Position numbers and translations under genes: made by a program
The notes under the pieces: model-generated
Database searches by the model: none
The model's input: only the letters and a program-made list of their open reading frames with translations
What the model was told of the DNA's origin: nothing
Assembly (NCBI GenBank): GCA_021014325.1
Contig: CM037463.1
Location: 25,104,526 to 25,168,525, forward strand
DNA from: Plazaster borealis
Lineage: Eukaryota > Echinodermata > Asteroidea > Forcipulatida > Labidiasteridae
Direction of reading: 5' to 3'
Length of the DNA: 64,000 nt
In this document: positions 12,629 through 23,500 of the stretch, one piece after another
How the letters are laid out: every line of letters starts with the position of its first letter
Numbering within the stretch: the first letter of the stretch is position 1

Positions 12629-12935
12629 GTCTGTTGAAACCCACTTTCCTCCGATTATTCATACCACTTTGTGGAGTATCAGTTCCCGGGCGAAATGTCG
12701 AGTTCCAATAAGCACGATGCTCAGTTGACGTTGGTGTTTTAAGTTCTCTCCGCATTCGCAGTTGAACTTTCTTCCAAGTTGGGTTGGTCATTTCGGTGTG
12801 TTGCTGCGGAGTGGCGTCGTTTGTGAGGGTAGGCTTTTCCAAAAACACCAATCGGTCGTCATGAAATAGCAACTGGGCCTAAATTCGGACAAAATGAAAC
12901 ACAATAAACAAACGCCCCCTAAAACAAAACTATCT

Positions 12936-13212
12936 ATAAACAAACAAACAAACAAACAAACAAACAAACAAACAAACACCCCAACAAACACACCAACAAA
13001 CAAACAAACAAACACCCCAACAAATAAATAAACAAAAACCAAAGAAAACCCCAATAAACAAACACCCCAACACCCCCAACACCCCAACAAACAAACAAAC
13101 ACACACCCCAACACCCCAACAAACAAACAAACAAACAAACAAACAAACAAACAAACACCCCAACAAACAAACAAACAAACAAACACCCCACCAAACAAAC
13201 CAACACCCCAAC
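12936..13212. repeat. AAAC / ACCCC compound microsatellite
   Basis: Runs of CAAA units are punctuated by CACCCCAA blocks. On the minus strand this reads as G-rich TGGGGTGTTTG tracts and produces long spurious Cys-Leu-Phe-Val frames. It fills the first intron of the collagen-like gene. The same motif mix recurs at 43500-43575. Confidence 0.9.
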
Positions 13213-13342
13213 ACTTTAATAACTCTACCTTAACAACCTGCAGTTCCACACGAACGTAGAAGAACATCGATCCAACCATAAGTGATGTAACTGTAAGGTT
13301 GTGGAGTGTTCCTGCTAAAAAACCAACGCCAAAATGTACCAT

Positions 13343-14423
13343 TCATGCAAGACTGCTTCGTTGACCAGATCAGGTCATTTCCAGCAAAGTTTTTTTAATC
13401 CATTTCTCGTTCAATGTCTTCACAACAGACTAGCTGCGCAAAATACCACAGGACCTTTTTGTCCCACTGACGCAAATTAGAAAAAAGTAGTTCTAACTGG
13501 GTGTCTGGGCCCAGAGACTAAAGGTTAAACAGAACGAAAATGAATTTATCACAGATCTAAATCAAGTTGAATTGAAAAGAAGTCAGAATATAATTCGATG
13601 TTGTCTGTAAACTGGTACAAAACACTAGAATGGAATTTGGATAGTGTTCAAATGTCACAAAAGCCAAATTATGCAAATAAGGTTCATGCCCTCCAGCTGA
13701 AATTGATAGGGGTGTGAATTGATGCAAAGCAATATCGACCCAAAATGGCTTTTTCTTTCAGTGACATCTTTCTATGATTGTTTGTGATTGTTTGAGATCA
13801 AGGGTGGGCCAATAGCTTATATTGCTCAGTAGATATGTTGTCACTTGTATGTTGTCACAGTGCATACTAACTGTCAATGTCACTTTGCTGCAAAAAATGT
13901 GCATAAACCGATTGTGAGATCATTTTGTTTTGACAACACAAATTTGCCGGTTTGTACACAAGCTCTGAAGATATTGATCTCGTGTTTCTTCACTTTAAGA
14001 ACTATCAAATCGAAATAAAACTTCAATATTTAAGGCTGTTCACAGTAATTAAATTGGAACATCCTTGCATTCGAATATGTGTAATTGCATTCCAATGGAA
14101 TTGGTTTTCAAAAATTTAATACGCTTCCAAAAAGTGCCGGATAATTAATTTGTTTCCATCTTGCATTCTTTTGAAAACTTGCTCATTTAGACCCAATTAA
14201 GATCTTTAGAAAGGTTTGTCCTTAAGCAAAAAACTGAAAGTTCTTGTTTTCTCCTGATAGCGTAAAGTGGTAACATATATTGACAGCAATACACGGTTCG
14301 TGTCCCATTTAAAAAAATCGCCCAAAACATTTTTGTCAAGCCCTTCATAGACAGTGGACGAGTAGAGATCGGCTGCATTTACTTTTTTTTTACAGGTCTT
14401 GCAAAATGGTTGTGTGAAACATA
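13343..14423. other. No gene recognised
   Basis: Presumed 5' flank of the collagen-like gene (minus) and left border of the cyclase exon array. No convincing open frame or repeat. Confidence 0.5.
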
Positions 14424-15215
14424 ATGGATTGTGAGACTATTCAGTACATCCCTCTTCATTATTTGGCTATCATTTGTTTGTTCCTTTGCATCAAACCTCG
14501 ATTCCGTTGTGTTTCAATTTATTCTGGAACTCGGATATACCAGCCCTTGATATTGCCCGTGAAACCATCTCGCACTGTGTGGAGAGAGGCGAGTATGCCA
14601 ACTTTACTCTACGGTGGGTTTTCTCCTCGACGGGCTGCAGTCGACCGGAGAAAGCTTCTATTTTCACGAGAACGTGTCTGCATTTATTGACCTACTTGTA
14701 GTATAGCAATCTTCCGAGTGTAGCTGACTGACCTATAGACCTTTATCATGGTGCGGTCAACTTGAATCCTCCCATTCAAATCAATGTAACCAAACCGAGG
14801 CTGGAAGGAAAAATAGCCTGGTTCCTTCTTGTACAATGAATATTAGCATCCGTTACTGTTATTGGATACAGGAAACATCACCAAGATGGTGGCAGCATGA
14901 TAAAGGTCTATAGCCGCTTGGGTGAATGTTCCCGTATTGTCCGGCAGTGCTGGTGCTAATGAATTGGATAAAAAAGGAAAGATTCCCCTCATAACCCAAA
15001 CTGTGTACAAACTTTCCACGATGGCGTTATTTATAAAACAGTTGCTCAAGTTTTACGGATGGAAATATTGTGTTTTCCTTAGAAACGGCTAGTTGTTTAC
15101 CCGGCAGCTCTGAGGTGTGCTCAAATAAGATCACAGACTATCCTCTTAAGTTTCCACTATAATGCCGATAATGTCTTCGAATCTGTTTTGAGAGAAGCTC
15201 ACAATATGAAGAAAT
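14424..15215 (+). pseudogene. Broken variable first exon A of the receptor guanylyl cyclase
   Basis: A start codon and hydrophobic leader (14424-14515) are followed by the array's hallmark block, here [20 protein letters not shown], but a one-base loss just before it breaks the frame. The copy continues to about 14720, is interrupted by a MITE (14731-14913), and resumes at 14914 with recognisable VNVPVLSGSAGANELD-like sequence, the Gly-Trp segment near 15055 and a stop where the intact exons read on. Two or more lesions make it non-functional. It is the most 5' member of the array. Confidence 0.88.
14731..14913. mobile_element. MITE inserted in pseudo-exon A
   Basis: CTATAGACCTTTATCATG (14731-14748) and its exact complement (14896-14913) form the termini; a TA target duplication is plausible. 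No coding capacity. It separates two halves of the ancestral exon, so the insertion post-dates the exon duplication. Its ends resemble those of the element at 1380-1554. Confidence 0.88.
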
Positions 15216-16875
15216 GTTGCCTGCACTCAAATTTTGATTACATATCGCATATTGACCTGTGTTGACCTTTGACCCTTGCAAAGATGGCACTACTTAAAAT
15301 TTTCTTAAGTAGTTGTGGATTTTGAATCAGCACAGTGTAAGGTACAAATTGACACTTGTTTCATCCTTGCACTCAAAAGTTCGATTAAACGTGTAATTAG
15401 TGCTAATTAAGGGCTTTCTTAATTAGACTTGGCACCAATATTGAGTTTCTTAAATATGGCAATTTCATTCAATGGACCATAGTCTTCCAATTCATGAAGA
15501 CATTTTGCTTGCACTCAACATTTTGATTAAATCGATTTTCTGGGTGAGTTTAAGGGGCTCCCCCCGCCCAACGCACCACTCGGTGCACTTAAGAATTCAC
15601 AGGTTCTCTCTGTGGGTGCTACATATCCCATACTTCAAACCTTTTGCACTAAATATTTTCAAAAACCCTACATGATTGTATACACACCGCGCCCGTTGAA
15701 ACTTGCTGAACATCAACAGTCCGTAAAATCGTTAGTGATCTGCAAAGGACGCAATACGTAGAACATAATCCGCTGCAATCTTTGCCATCGCTTGCAAAAC
15801 AAGTCAATATTCAATAAAGTTTATTAAATAACTTCACATGATGGCACAGGGGAGTAAAAAAAGAGGTGTAGTTAGGTTTATTATAGTGTATCAAACGCAA
15901 CATTTTATTCTGGTAATTTTTAATTAAAACAATTTCCATATCTCAAATGGGGGAGGGGGCACCCGGGGGCATGGACACCAGTTGCTTCCCCCCAGTTATG
16001 CCACTGCAGGACGCAATGTCGAGGGAGAGTTGAAAAGCCGATATAAGGTTCTTTCCGTTCCCCATTTAGAAATGAAAAGACAAGCTTGAGTCATCTTAAA
16101 TAAGTGTACTACAAATCGTCATAGCATAGGAAAGACAGGTCTACAAAAAGTAACTTAAAAAGAAGAAAAAGAACATGGATAAAACGACCTGACATTTCAA
16201 GGCAAAACAAACTAAAAATCAATTCGCAACTGTTTCACAAGGCAATACAAAGCTGGGTCGATCTTAAGAATCTGGTTTATATCACGAGAAGTGAAGTGCA
16301 ATTATAACGATTGTAAAATGAAAGCTACAGTCCCTCCAATTTTATAACCCATTTTGTTTTATGGGTTCTTCTTTCAGTATTAAAAGGACAAACAAATCTT
16401 TATTTTTCTTATGATGGGTAAAAGGAATAAGATTTTCTGATCTAGAATATTCTTCTTGAGGTTGTATTTCAAGGTTGGATTTCTTGGTGTAAAGCATTGA
16501 GTATGTCACACAATGTAGAAAAGCAACCCATGGAAACAAAGTGTCAAATGGTTGTCATAAATGGTTGTGTCATATAATGTTTGACATTGCTCAAAGTAAT
16601 GTCATTGTCTCATTGTTACTGGAGGTACTCGGTCATCGTCAGTCCACAAGATCGCATGTGAATCTCATCCTACCTGAAGAGCGGTTCGAAAATCGGTAGC
16701 CTTTGCAGTAAGGTTTTTACCTTCTGCGTATTTACCTGAATTCCAGTGTTATGGGTATAGCACCCTAACTTCTCTGAATGGGGCAAAGCAGTCGCTTCTT
16801 TCAGCAGGACCTTCTTGTTAAAAACATTGCTGGCTATCTGATGATATTGCGCCATTAATGAATGAGACCAAAATG
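15216..16875. other. Intronic/intergenic spacer between array units
   Basis: No coding sequence recognised. A stretch near 16225-16330 ('acaaagctgggtcgat' and following) is similar to 27435-27525 downstream of exon C, showing that array units share flanking DNA. A fragment of the hAT-like family lies at 15908-16008. Confidence 0.5.
15908..16008. mobile_element. hAT-like element fragment
   Basis: The right end reads CCCCAGTTATGCCACTG, close to the inverted terminus of the elements at 11768-12628 and 34630-35463, preceded by the same 'catttcaaatggggg...atggacacca' type of sequence. The left end is missing. Confidence 0.6.
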
Positions 16876-17551
16876 ATGAGAATAAGTTTGACACAACTCA
16901 TGGGTAGAGTGTGGTTGATTTGGTTGGCACTAACATGCTGCTGCAGTGCTGCTACTGATGTAGATGTGGCTGTGTTCCTCTTTGTACATAAACGAAGTGT
17001 TTTCAGCATCAAAAGGTTATTACCAGCTCTTGAGATTGCCCGTGAAACCATCTCGCACCGCGTAGAGAGAGGAGAGTATGCCAACTTTACTCTACGGTGG
17101 GTTTTCACTCCCGATAACTGCGCTTTTAGTAGAGTAAATGACGCATTAAAAGTAGCTGCTAAACTGTACTTTGAAGGAAAAGCATTGGCTTATTTCGGGC
17201 CGTCTTGTAGCAGGTCTTTAGTGAGTGTAGCGGATTTTGCTGCTTCGTTGAATGTACCAATATTCTCTGGCAGTGCAGGGACTCAAGAACTTTACAATAA
17301 GGACAGGTATCCAACAGCCACTCAAACTATTTATGACTCTAACACAATGGTGTCCTTCTTGATGGAATTGTTCTTTCACTTTGATTGGGATTCCTATGTA
17401 TTGCTGAGAAAAGGTATCATCGCTAGCCTTATAAAAGATTCCATTGAGGATGGTCTGCGTGAGGCAGATCTGACTGGATTCACGATTTTCGTGGAAGACA
17501 ACGATGAGAGTTACCGAGAGTCACTTAAAAGAGCTTCTGTAATCAGCAGGA
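16876..17551 (+). CDS. Variable first exon B1: signal peptide and N-lobe of guanylyl cyclase ectodomain
   Basis: 676 nt (225 codons plus one base). Residues 1 to about 26 are a signal peptide ([15 protein letters not shown]); the rest is the N-terminal lobe of an ANF-receptor (type I periplasmic-binding-like) domain, with the hallmark block [20 protein letters not shown], the cysteine pair (PDNC ... FGPSC) and [19 protein letters not shown]. It ends at A|GTGAGT in phase 1, matching exon 2 at 45779. I chose the ATG at 16876 because the leader then aligns with B2; an in-frame ATG at 16858 adds six residues. It would bind part of an extracellular ligand, probably a peptide. B2 is nearly identical across the exon but not the flanks. 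Confidence 0.88.
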
Positions 17552-20500
17552 GTGAGTATGGACTTTTAGTGTGATGTAGACCCTTTCGTAGGTAGTGCAG
17601 ATCAAATTTATCTGCTATTTGCTGATACTGTAAGTTTAAAGATGTGTTTATTTTACCTTACGGCTTAACTGAATAGTCGTTTTGTACTTGTTGTTCATAT
17701 ATTATTTACTTTTTTTCCTTAAAGGCACTGAACACATTTGGAAATTGTCAAAGACCAGTGTTCTCACTTGGTGTGTCCCAACATATGCATAAAATAACAA
17801 GCCTGTGAAAATTTGGGCTCAATTGGTCATCGAAGTTGCAAGAAAATGATGAAAGAAAAAACACCCTTGTTGTACAAATTTGTGTGCTTTCAGTTAGGAA
17901 TAAATACTTCTTGCAAGAAGTTTTTATTATTTTAGTGAGAAATTACCACTTTCTCAAAAACTGCGTTATTTCAGAGGAAGTCGTTTCCTACAATGTGTTA
18001 TACTATCAACAGCTCTCCGTTGCTTGTTACCAAGTAAGTTGTTATGCTGATATTTGTTTTGATTCATTACCAAACGTGTACGATATCAGGCCTCAACCTT
18101 AACAGCGGCCACCAGCGGCCATTGCCGCGATGCCCCGGCGAATTGCCGTGATGCCCCTTTAAAAAACACGTACCTTACGGCCACTTGGCCGTCGTGCCCC
18201 TTTCCACTCCATTATATTATGTATTTGAAAGTGTTATTAAAAATAATGTTAACGTTGTGACCCATTTAATTAAGGTCAAATTGTTTCTGGACGTACGTAA
18301 CGTACGCTCTCCCGCACACTAGTTTTCATAAGGCTGTTTGACATCGCGCAAAATACCGAAGTATTTGCAGTGTGGAGAATGTGGCATGGCAACCATATCA
18401 AACGTTGTTGAGTTGATTACTACTAAAAGCACGGCACCAGACTACTCTAATGTATAGACTGGCTACAGGTCCCTACACTGAATTACACATTTTCGCATTG
18501 ATTCTGTCTATTGAGATCTGTATGTGTAGGGGATGGGGCCGGGAGCGGGATTCAGTCTATGTTTTTTTCTCGCTATTTCGCTGGTATCCAAGGCTTGTTC
18601 TTTTAGATAAATGTATTGGATAAATGTTTGTGAACCAGCGACCTGCCTCCGTTGCAACTTTCTTTTTCGTCGTCAAACAAACGTTTGTGTACACGCGTGG
18701 AAATGTCAAAATCGGAGCAGTTAACGGTGCAAAAAATTCGGAAATCTTTATCATAATCTATCAATTCAATATTAATCCATCATCATGCAATCCCATAACA
18801 GACGTAAAGAAAAAGCACGAGGTCGAATTGGCTGGAGCAGCAGCAAAGTGCAACGTTTAGACGCGAGTTTTTTTGGTGAAATTGTTAAGCCGATATTTAT
18901 TTTTAAGAATATTGTTTTTCAAGAATTTTATATTCAACTTCAAGGTCTGGTTGAATTTTCCGGAACAACATATTTTATTGAGCATTGGGGTTGGGTGGGG
19001 AGATGGGGCGATGGTGATCCGGGATTGATATTTTTTCATATGAGCACGCAGGGAATTAACTTTCTTAATATTTTTTGTGTATGATTTTTTCCAAGAATTC
19101 TGTGTTCTGGGGCAACGATTTTTTGTCAAGTGAGCGTGTTGGAGTATACATGTCATTAACAAATAAAAGTTTGAAAATGGCCTTGGTGCCCTTTCAGTTG
19201 GCCTTGGTGCCCCTCTCTTTTTTGGAGCCTTCAAGGCCAAGTGGCCTTGACCCTCTGAAGCTTAAGGTTGAGGCTTGCGATATACAATTAATACTGTGAA
19301 AATTACTCACAAGAAGATTGTTCCTTAGACATACCGTAGGCCTACTGTCCTTTTTCATTGAGGGTTGTCTGTACGACTGTATTATCTTCATGGTAGTGAG
19401 AAGACTGGAAGCAATTTGTTTCAACCAGCCACCATTTTTAAACAATCAACCAGACCGTAGTTATGATCACCCTCACCAGCCATAATAGTTTGTTTCATGA
19501 CACTAAGAGCTCGGTATTCCTTCTGATAAAGTAGGAATGTAAATCCTTATGGAGGAACGAGTTTAAACAATTGTTCTATTTAGTCCTCTCAGTGTCATAA
19601 ACCCGGTCAGTGTCATAAACCCGGTTATCTCATAAACCCGCTTATTTTGGAAACAAGGATTGATATTGTTGTCGTTTATGATGACATTTTGTTATTTTCG
19701 GCATATGGGATTGCTTCATTGTCATCATTTATGGTGACATTCAGTTGTTTTCTGTCTATGGGATTCCTGCATTTTCGCCATTTGTGGTGACTGTCAGTTG
19801 TGTCTGCCTATGAAATTTACTTCTGAAACCATTTCACTACCTGGGCCCAGTAGTCTGTGGAAGTTTTGCTCGTGTTCAAACATTGGAAACCGTTACAGTG
19901 CGCGTTCGTGGGAACACTGTTCGAATACACGCAATACTTCAACGGTCTATTTAAAGGGACACGTTGCCTTCAAATCTCATGAAATTTTACTGTTTGGAGG
20001 TGTTCCTTATACTTATTAAGAGTTGTTCGTGCAATAACATGCCTTTAATGTGTTATAATTAGTGAATGGTGATTAAAAAAAACAAACATTGCCATCTGAC
20101 CCCGAGATCTGCCCCGCGAAACGTATACGTATTTCCAGCCGTAAATACCACCGTCCATGTAATGGGCAAAATGCGCGACGAACAGTCGTTACGCTAGTGC
20201 CGTAGTCAGTGGCCTGGTAAACCAGTCAGATCTCCTTGCTCTATGGTCAGATGAAAACCGGATAATAATCTCATTTTCTACCTCGCTCGCAACTTGTAAA
20301 CCGAGCTAAAGCTAGCTCAGTATTGGGTCCGAAATATCCAGCCGCGTATTTGCGGAACGGCCAGCCGCATAATCAGAATATTAGAACACATGCAGTACAG
20401 GGAGGAGACAAACTATCACATTTGGTTCACCTCCCTGTACTGCATGTGTTCTAATCGCCGGCTGGCTATATCGGGCCCAATACTGTGCTAGATTCAGCTC

Positions 20501-23500
20501 GGTGTTGGATATTTATTGGAATACAATAAACAGATGGTAATCGTAACATTTTTAATAAAATAATTGCTCAGTCGTAGTTCAACAGCTGCGACTGGAAATA
20601 AGACTAATAGAATTTGTCCGCCATTTATGGGAGTCAAAATCTTGACTCCCATAAATGGCGGAGCGTTTTGTTTCGCGAAGGTGAGCAAAAGCGAAGCATT
20701 TCTAAGGCACGTTTGTGTGGATAATTATATTCTACTTTTTAAACATCTTTCCGACCGTGCTCATTATACATCAAACGCTTGTTATAGCCCAAAAGCGCCC
20801 AACAGCGCCCAACCCGAAGGCAACGTGTTCCTTTAATTGATTTTGCTCTCCGAAAAATTGCTTGGCAAATCGCTTTGGTAAGGAGAAAATACACAGAGAG
20901 ACAGGTCGCAACCGTTAGACATTCTGGCTGGTAAACTGTTTCTGCTGAGGAATATTTTTCTGTCCTGATCCAGATTTTCTGTCTCATTGTGTTAAATGGC
21001 CCTATAGAGAATTACACGCGATACTCACTCAGTCTGCAGTTCTTCCTATAATATTAATGCAGATACAGACATAGGAGTCACGGAGCTGCTATTAGTTAAG
21101 TTGAAGGCAGTCAAATTTACAGACTCTTATGTGGCCACACCCTGCTGATGTCATCCATATTGCCCCGTAAAGATGAATGAATCAGAAAATGTATGAGAGC
21201 CCTGGCTAGGAATGAGTGAAATAAAACGAAAGATTTATTACAATCTGAAGACTGGAACGTGACTGCTTCAATATTGCGGATAAAATCACTGCAACTGTTG
21301 TAACTAAATGGAATACCACTGTTCGGTGTATGTAATAGAAACGAATACGTTTCCGTTTGAAATTCGTAAAAGGATGTTGTAAAAAGGCATGGGGTCCCTG
21401 GAGATCTAGTTAATTAAAAAGAAAACCTTCAAAAAGTTGAAATCAAAAGCAACCAACCTACCTGGAAAGGAAGACCGTAACATTATAGGCTTAGATGAAT
21501 AAGTGATGTAAGTTAAATCATCTGCGAGACGAAACGCCCTCTTAGGTAAAAAAAAAGAAGTAATAATAATAAATCAGTTTTGAAGAGCTGTTTAAAAGTC
21601 ACTGGATCGCTTAAGTCGGGCAGAATTCATCTGAGACTCAATTTCGGATAGTTGAGCCCGTATATTGTTGAGTTAATTATAATGGGAATAAGTTTGAAAC
21701 AAATCATGGCTAGAGTGTGGTTGATTTGGTTGGCACTAACATGCTGCTGCAGTGCTGCTACTGATGTAGATGTGGCCGTGTTCCTGTATGTACATAAACG
21801 AAGTGTTTTCAGCATCAAAAGGTTATTACCAGCCCTTGAGATTGCCCGTAAAACCATCTCGCACCGCGTAGAGAGAGGAGAGTATGCCAACTTTACTCTA
21901 CGGTGGGTTTTCACTCCCGATCACTGCGCTTTTAGTAGAGTAAATGACGCATTAAAAGTAGCTGCTAAACTGTACTTTGAAGGAAAAGCATTGGCTTATT
22001 TCGGGCCGTCTTGTAGCAGGTCTTTAGTGAGTGTAGCAGATTTTGCTGCTTCGCTGAATGTACCAGTATTCTCTGGCAGTGCAGGGACTCAAGAACTTTA
22101 CAATAAGGACAGGTATCCAACAGCAACTCAAACTATTTATGACTCTAACACAATGGTGTCCTTCTTGAGGGAATTGTTCTTTCACTTTGATTGGGATTCC
22201 TATGTATTGCTGAGAAAAGGTTACATCGCTAGCCTTATAAAAGATTCCATTGAGGATGGTCTGCGTGAGGCAGATCTGACTGGATTCACGATTTTCGTGG
22301 AAGACAACGATGAGAGTTACCGAGAGTCACTTAAAAGAGCTTCTGTCATCAGCAGGAGTGAGTATGGACTTTGTATCGTGTTAGATTTTGTGTTTATAGG
22401 CTGTTTAATGTGTTCATCGTGTGATGCTCTTTCTGAATTTTTTGTCTCTGTCGTTATTAGTTCTCTTGAGAAATTGTCTTTTTGTTTTCTGTTCCATGAA
22501 ACACCTTTAAGAACTACCTTGTTTTAAGCAACACTTATTCATTCTTGAATTTGTTTCTATTTTTATTGAACTGTTTTTTGTTTTGTTTTTCCTTTTAATT
22601 AAAAATAAATAAATTACTAATTGCGATCGTTATCTTAGAATGACGACTGGTTAAGCTGACAGACTACTAGACGACCAGCCAACTAGTTCCGCTGGCTAGT
22701 CACTGAAAACAATAAGAGTAAATCCTGATTAAGTTTCTTAGTTGACAAGTTTATAATTGGTGTGTCGGAAGCACAACTCATGTTAAAAATCGAAGATACC
22801 CTTGCGCATTGCAATCGGAATTAGGAATTCAGTAGTAGGTATACACTATAATTATTTTACCTGAAAAATTGAAATGTTGTCATTTTTAACTTCTAGTGCT
22901 ATTGTAGGGAATCCAAGTACGCCCTCAGTGTATCTAACTTTGTAATTAGCATATTTTAAAGTTAAGTATGGGTCCATGACCTTTGGACTCGCTCTGTTGT
23001 CCATGTTTAGCTTTGAGGGAGCGAGCGCACAATCATTTACTTTCTGTATATAGGTATTTACATTTTGACACAGATTCCGGATCATACTGACCCCGAAACG
23101 GGTCAGACCCCACGAGACCCCACGGGACCCCACGGTGGCCCTGAAGGGACATCGAACATCAGCATTGCCTCAATATTTATGAAAAAAGTAGCGACTTGTT
23201 CTTCAAGTCATGACTATATTGAGTCCGGCATTCATGACAAAATTCAAGACTTGCGCACAAGCCGTGAATAATGACGCCAATATTCTTGACTTTGGTAGTG
23301 AATTTAGTCATGAATATTGATGCTTCAAGACCATGGCCCAAGTTAAATGTTCATGAATATTAGCATAAATATGCATGACTTGTGCACAAGTCGTGAATTT
23401 AGTCATAAGTATTGGCGTCAATGTTCACGACTTGGTGCCAATTCGTAAATTTTGTTTTGAGTATTGGCGTCAATAGTTATCCCGGTATGCCTTCGGGCAC

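Larger units (their letters stand above)
9655..13342 (-). pseudogene. Short-chain collagen C4-like gene, frameshifted copy
   Basis: Minus-strand exons: 13229-13342 (38 codons, hydrophobic anchor), 12645-12872 (76 codons, polar stalk), 11272-11382 (Gly-X-Y repeats, ends GPPGEK), 10869-10938 (Gly-X-Y, GPQGEKGDP), 10317-10387 (PGPTYIRWGRTTCP) and 9655-10159 (C-terminal domain). The first three join in phase 0. The last exon has the cysteine-bearing domain typical of invertebrate short-chain collagens (FTHKGG, FCLPTDP, DPFSH, HDHDV, LFPAKNECP, YKGYLMSAHY, CGSLQCPP, GREISCTIC). Two frame breaks cut it: a one-base loss near 9945, just after HDHDV, and a shift near 9705, after CGSLQCPP. The junction between 10869 and 10387 is also out of phase, so an exon may be missing or unseen. 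The product would be a type II membrane or secreted trimeric collagen. It is either a pseudogene or contains sequencing errors. Confidence 0.75.

Noticed and set aside
12788..13342. 184-codon minus frame rich in Cys, Leu, Phe, Val
   Set aside because: Only its first 38 codons (13229-13342) look real; the rest reads through the AAAC microsatellite in the intron.
17836..18102. 88-codon plus frame also seen antisense at 6294-6548
   Set aside because: Shared only because both lie in copies of the same MITE-like repeat.
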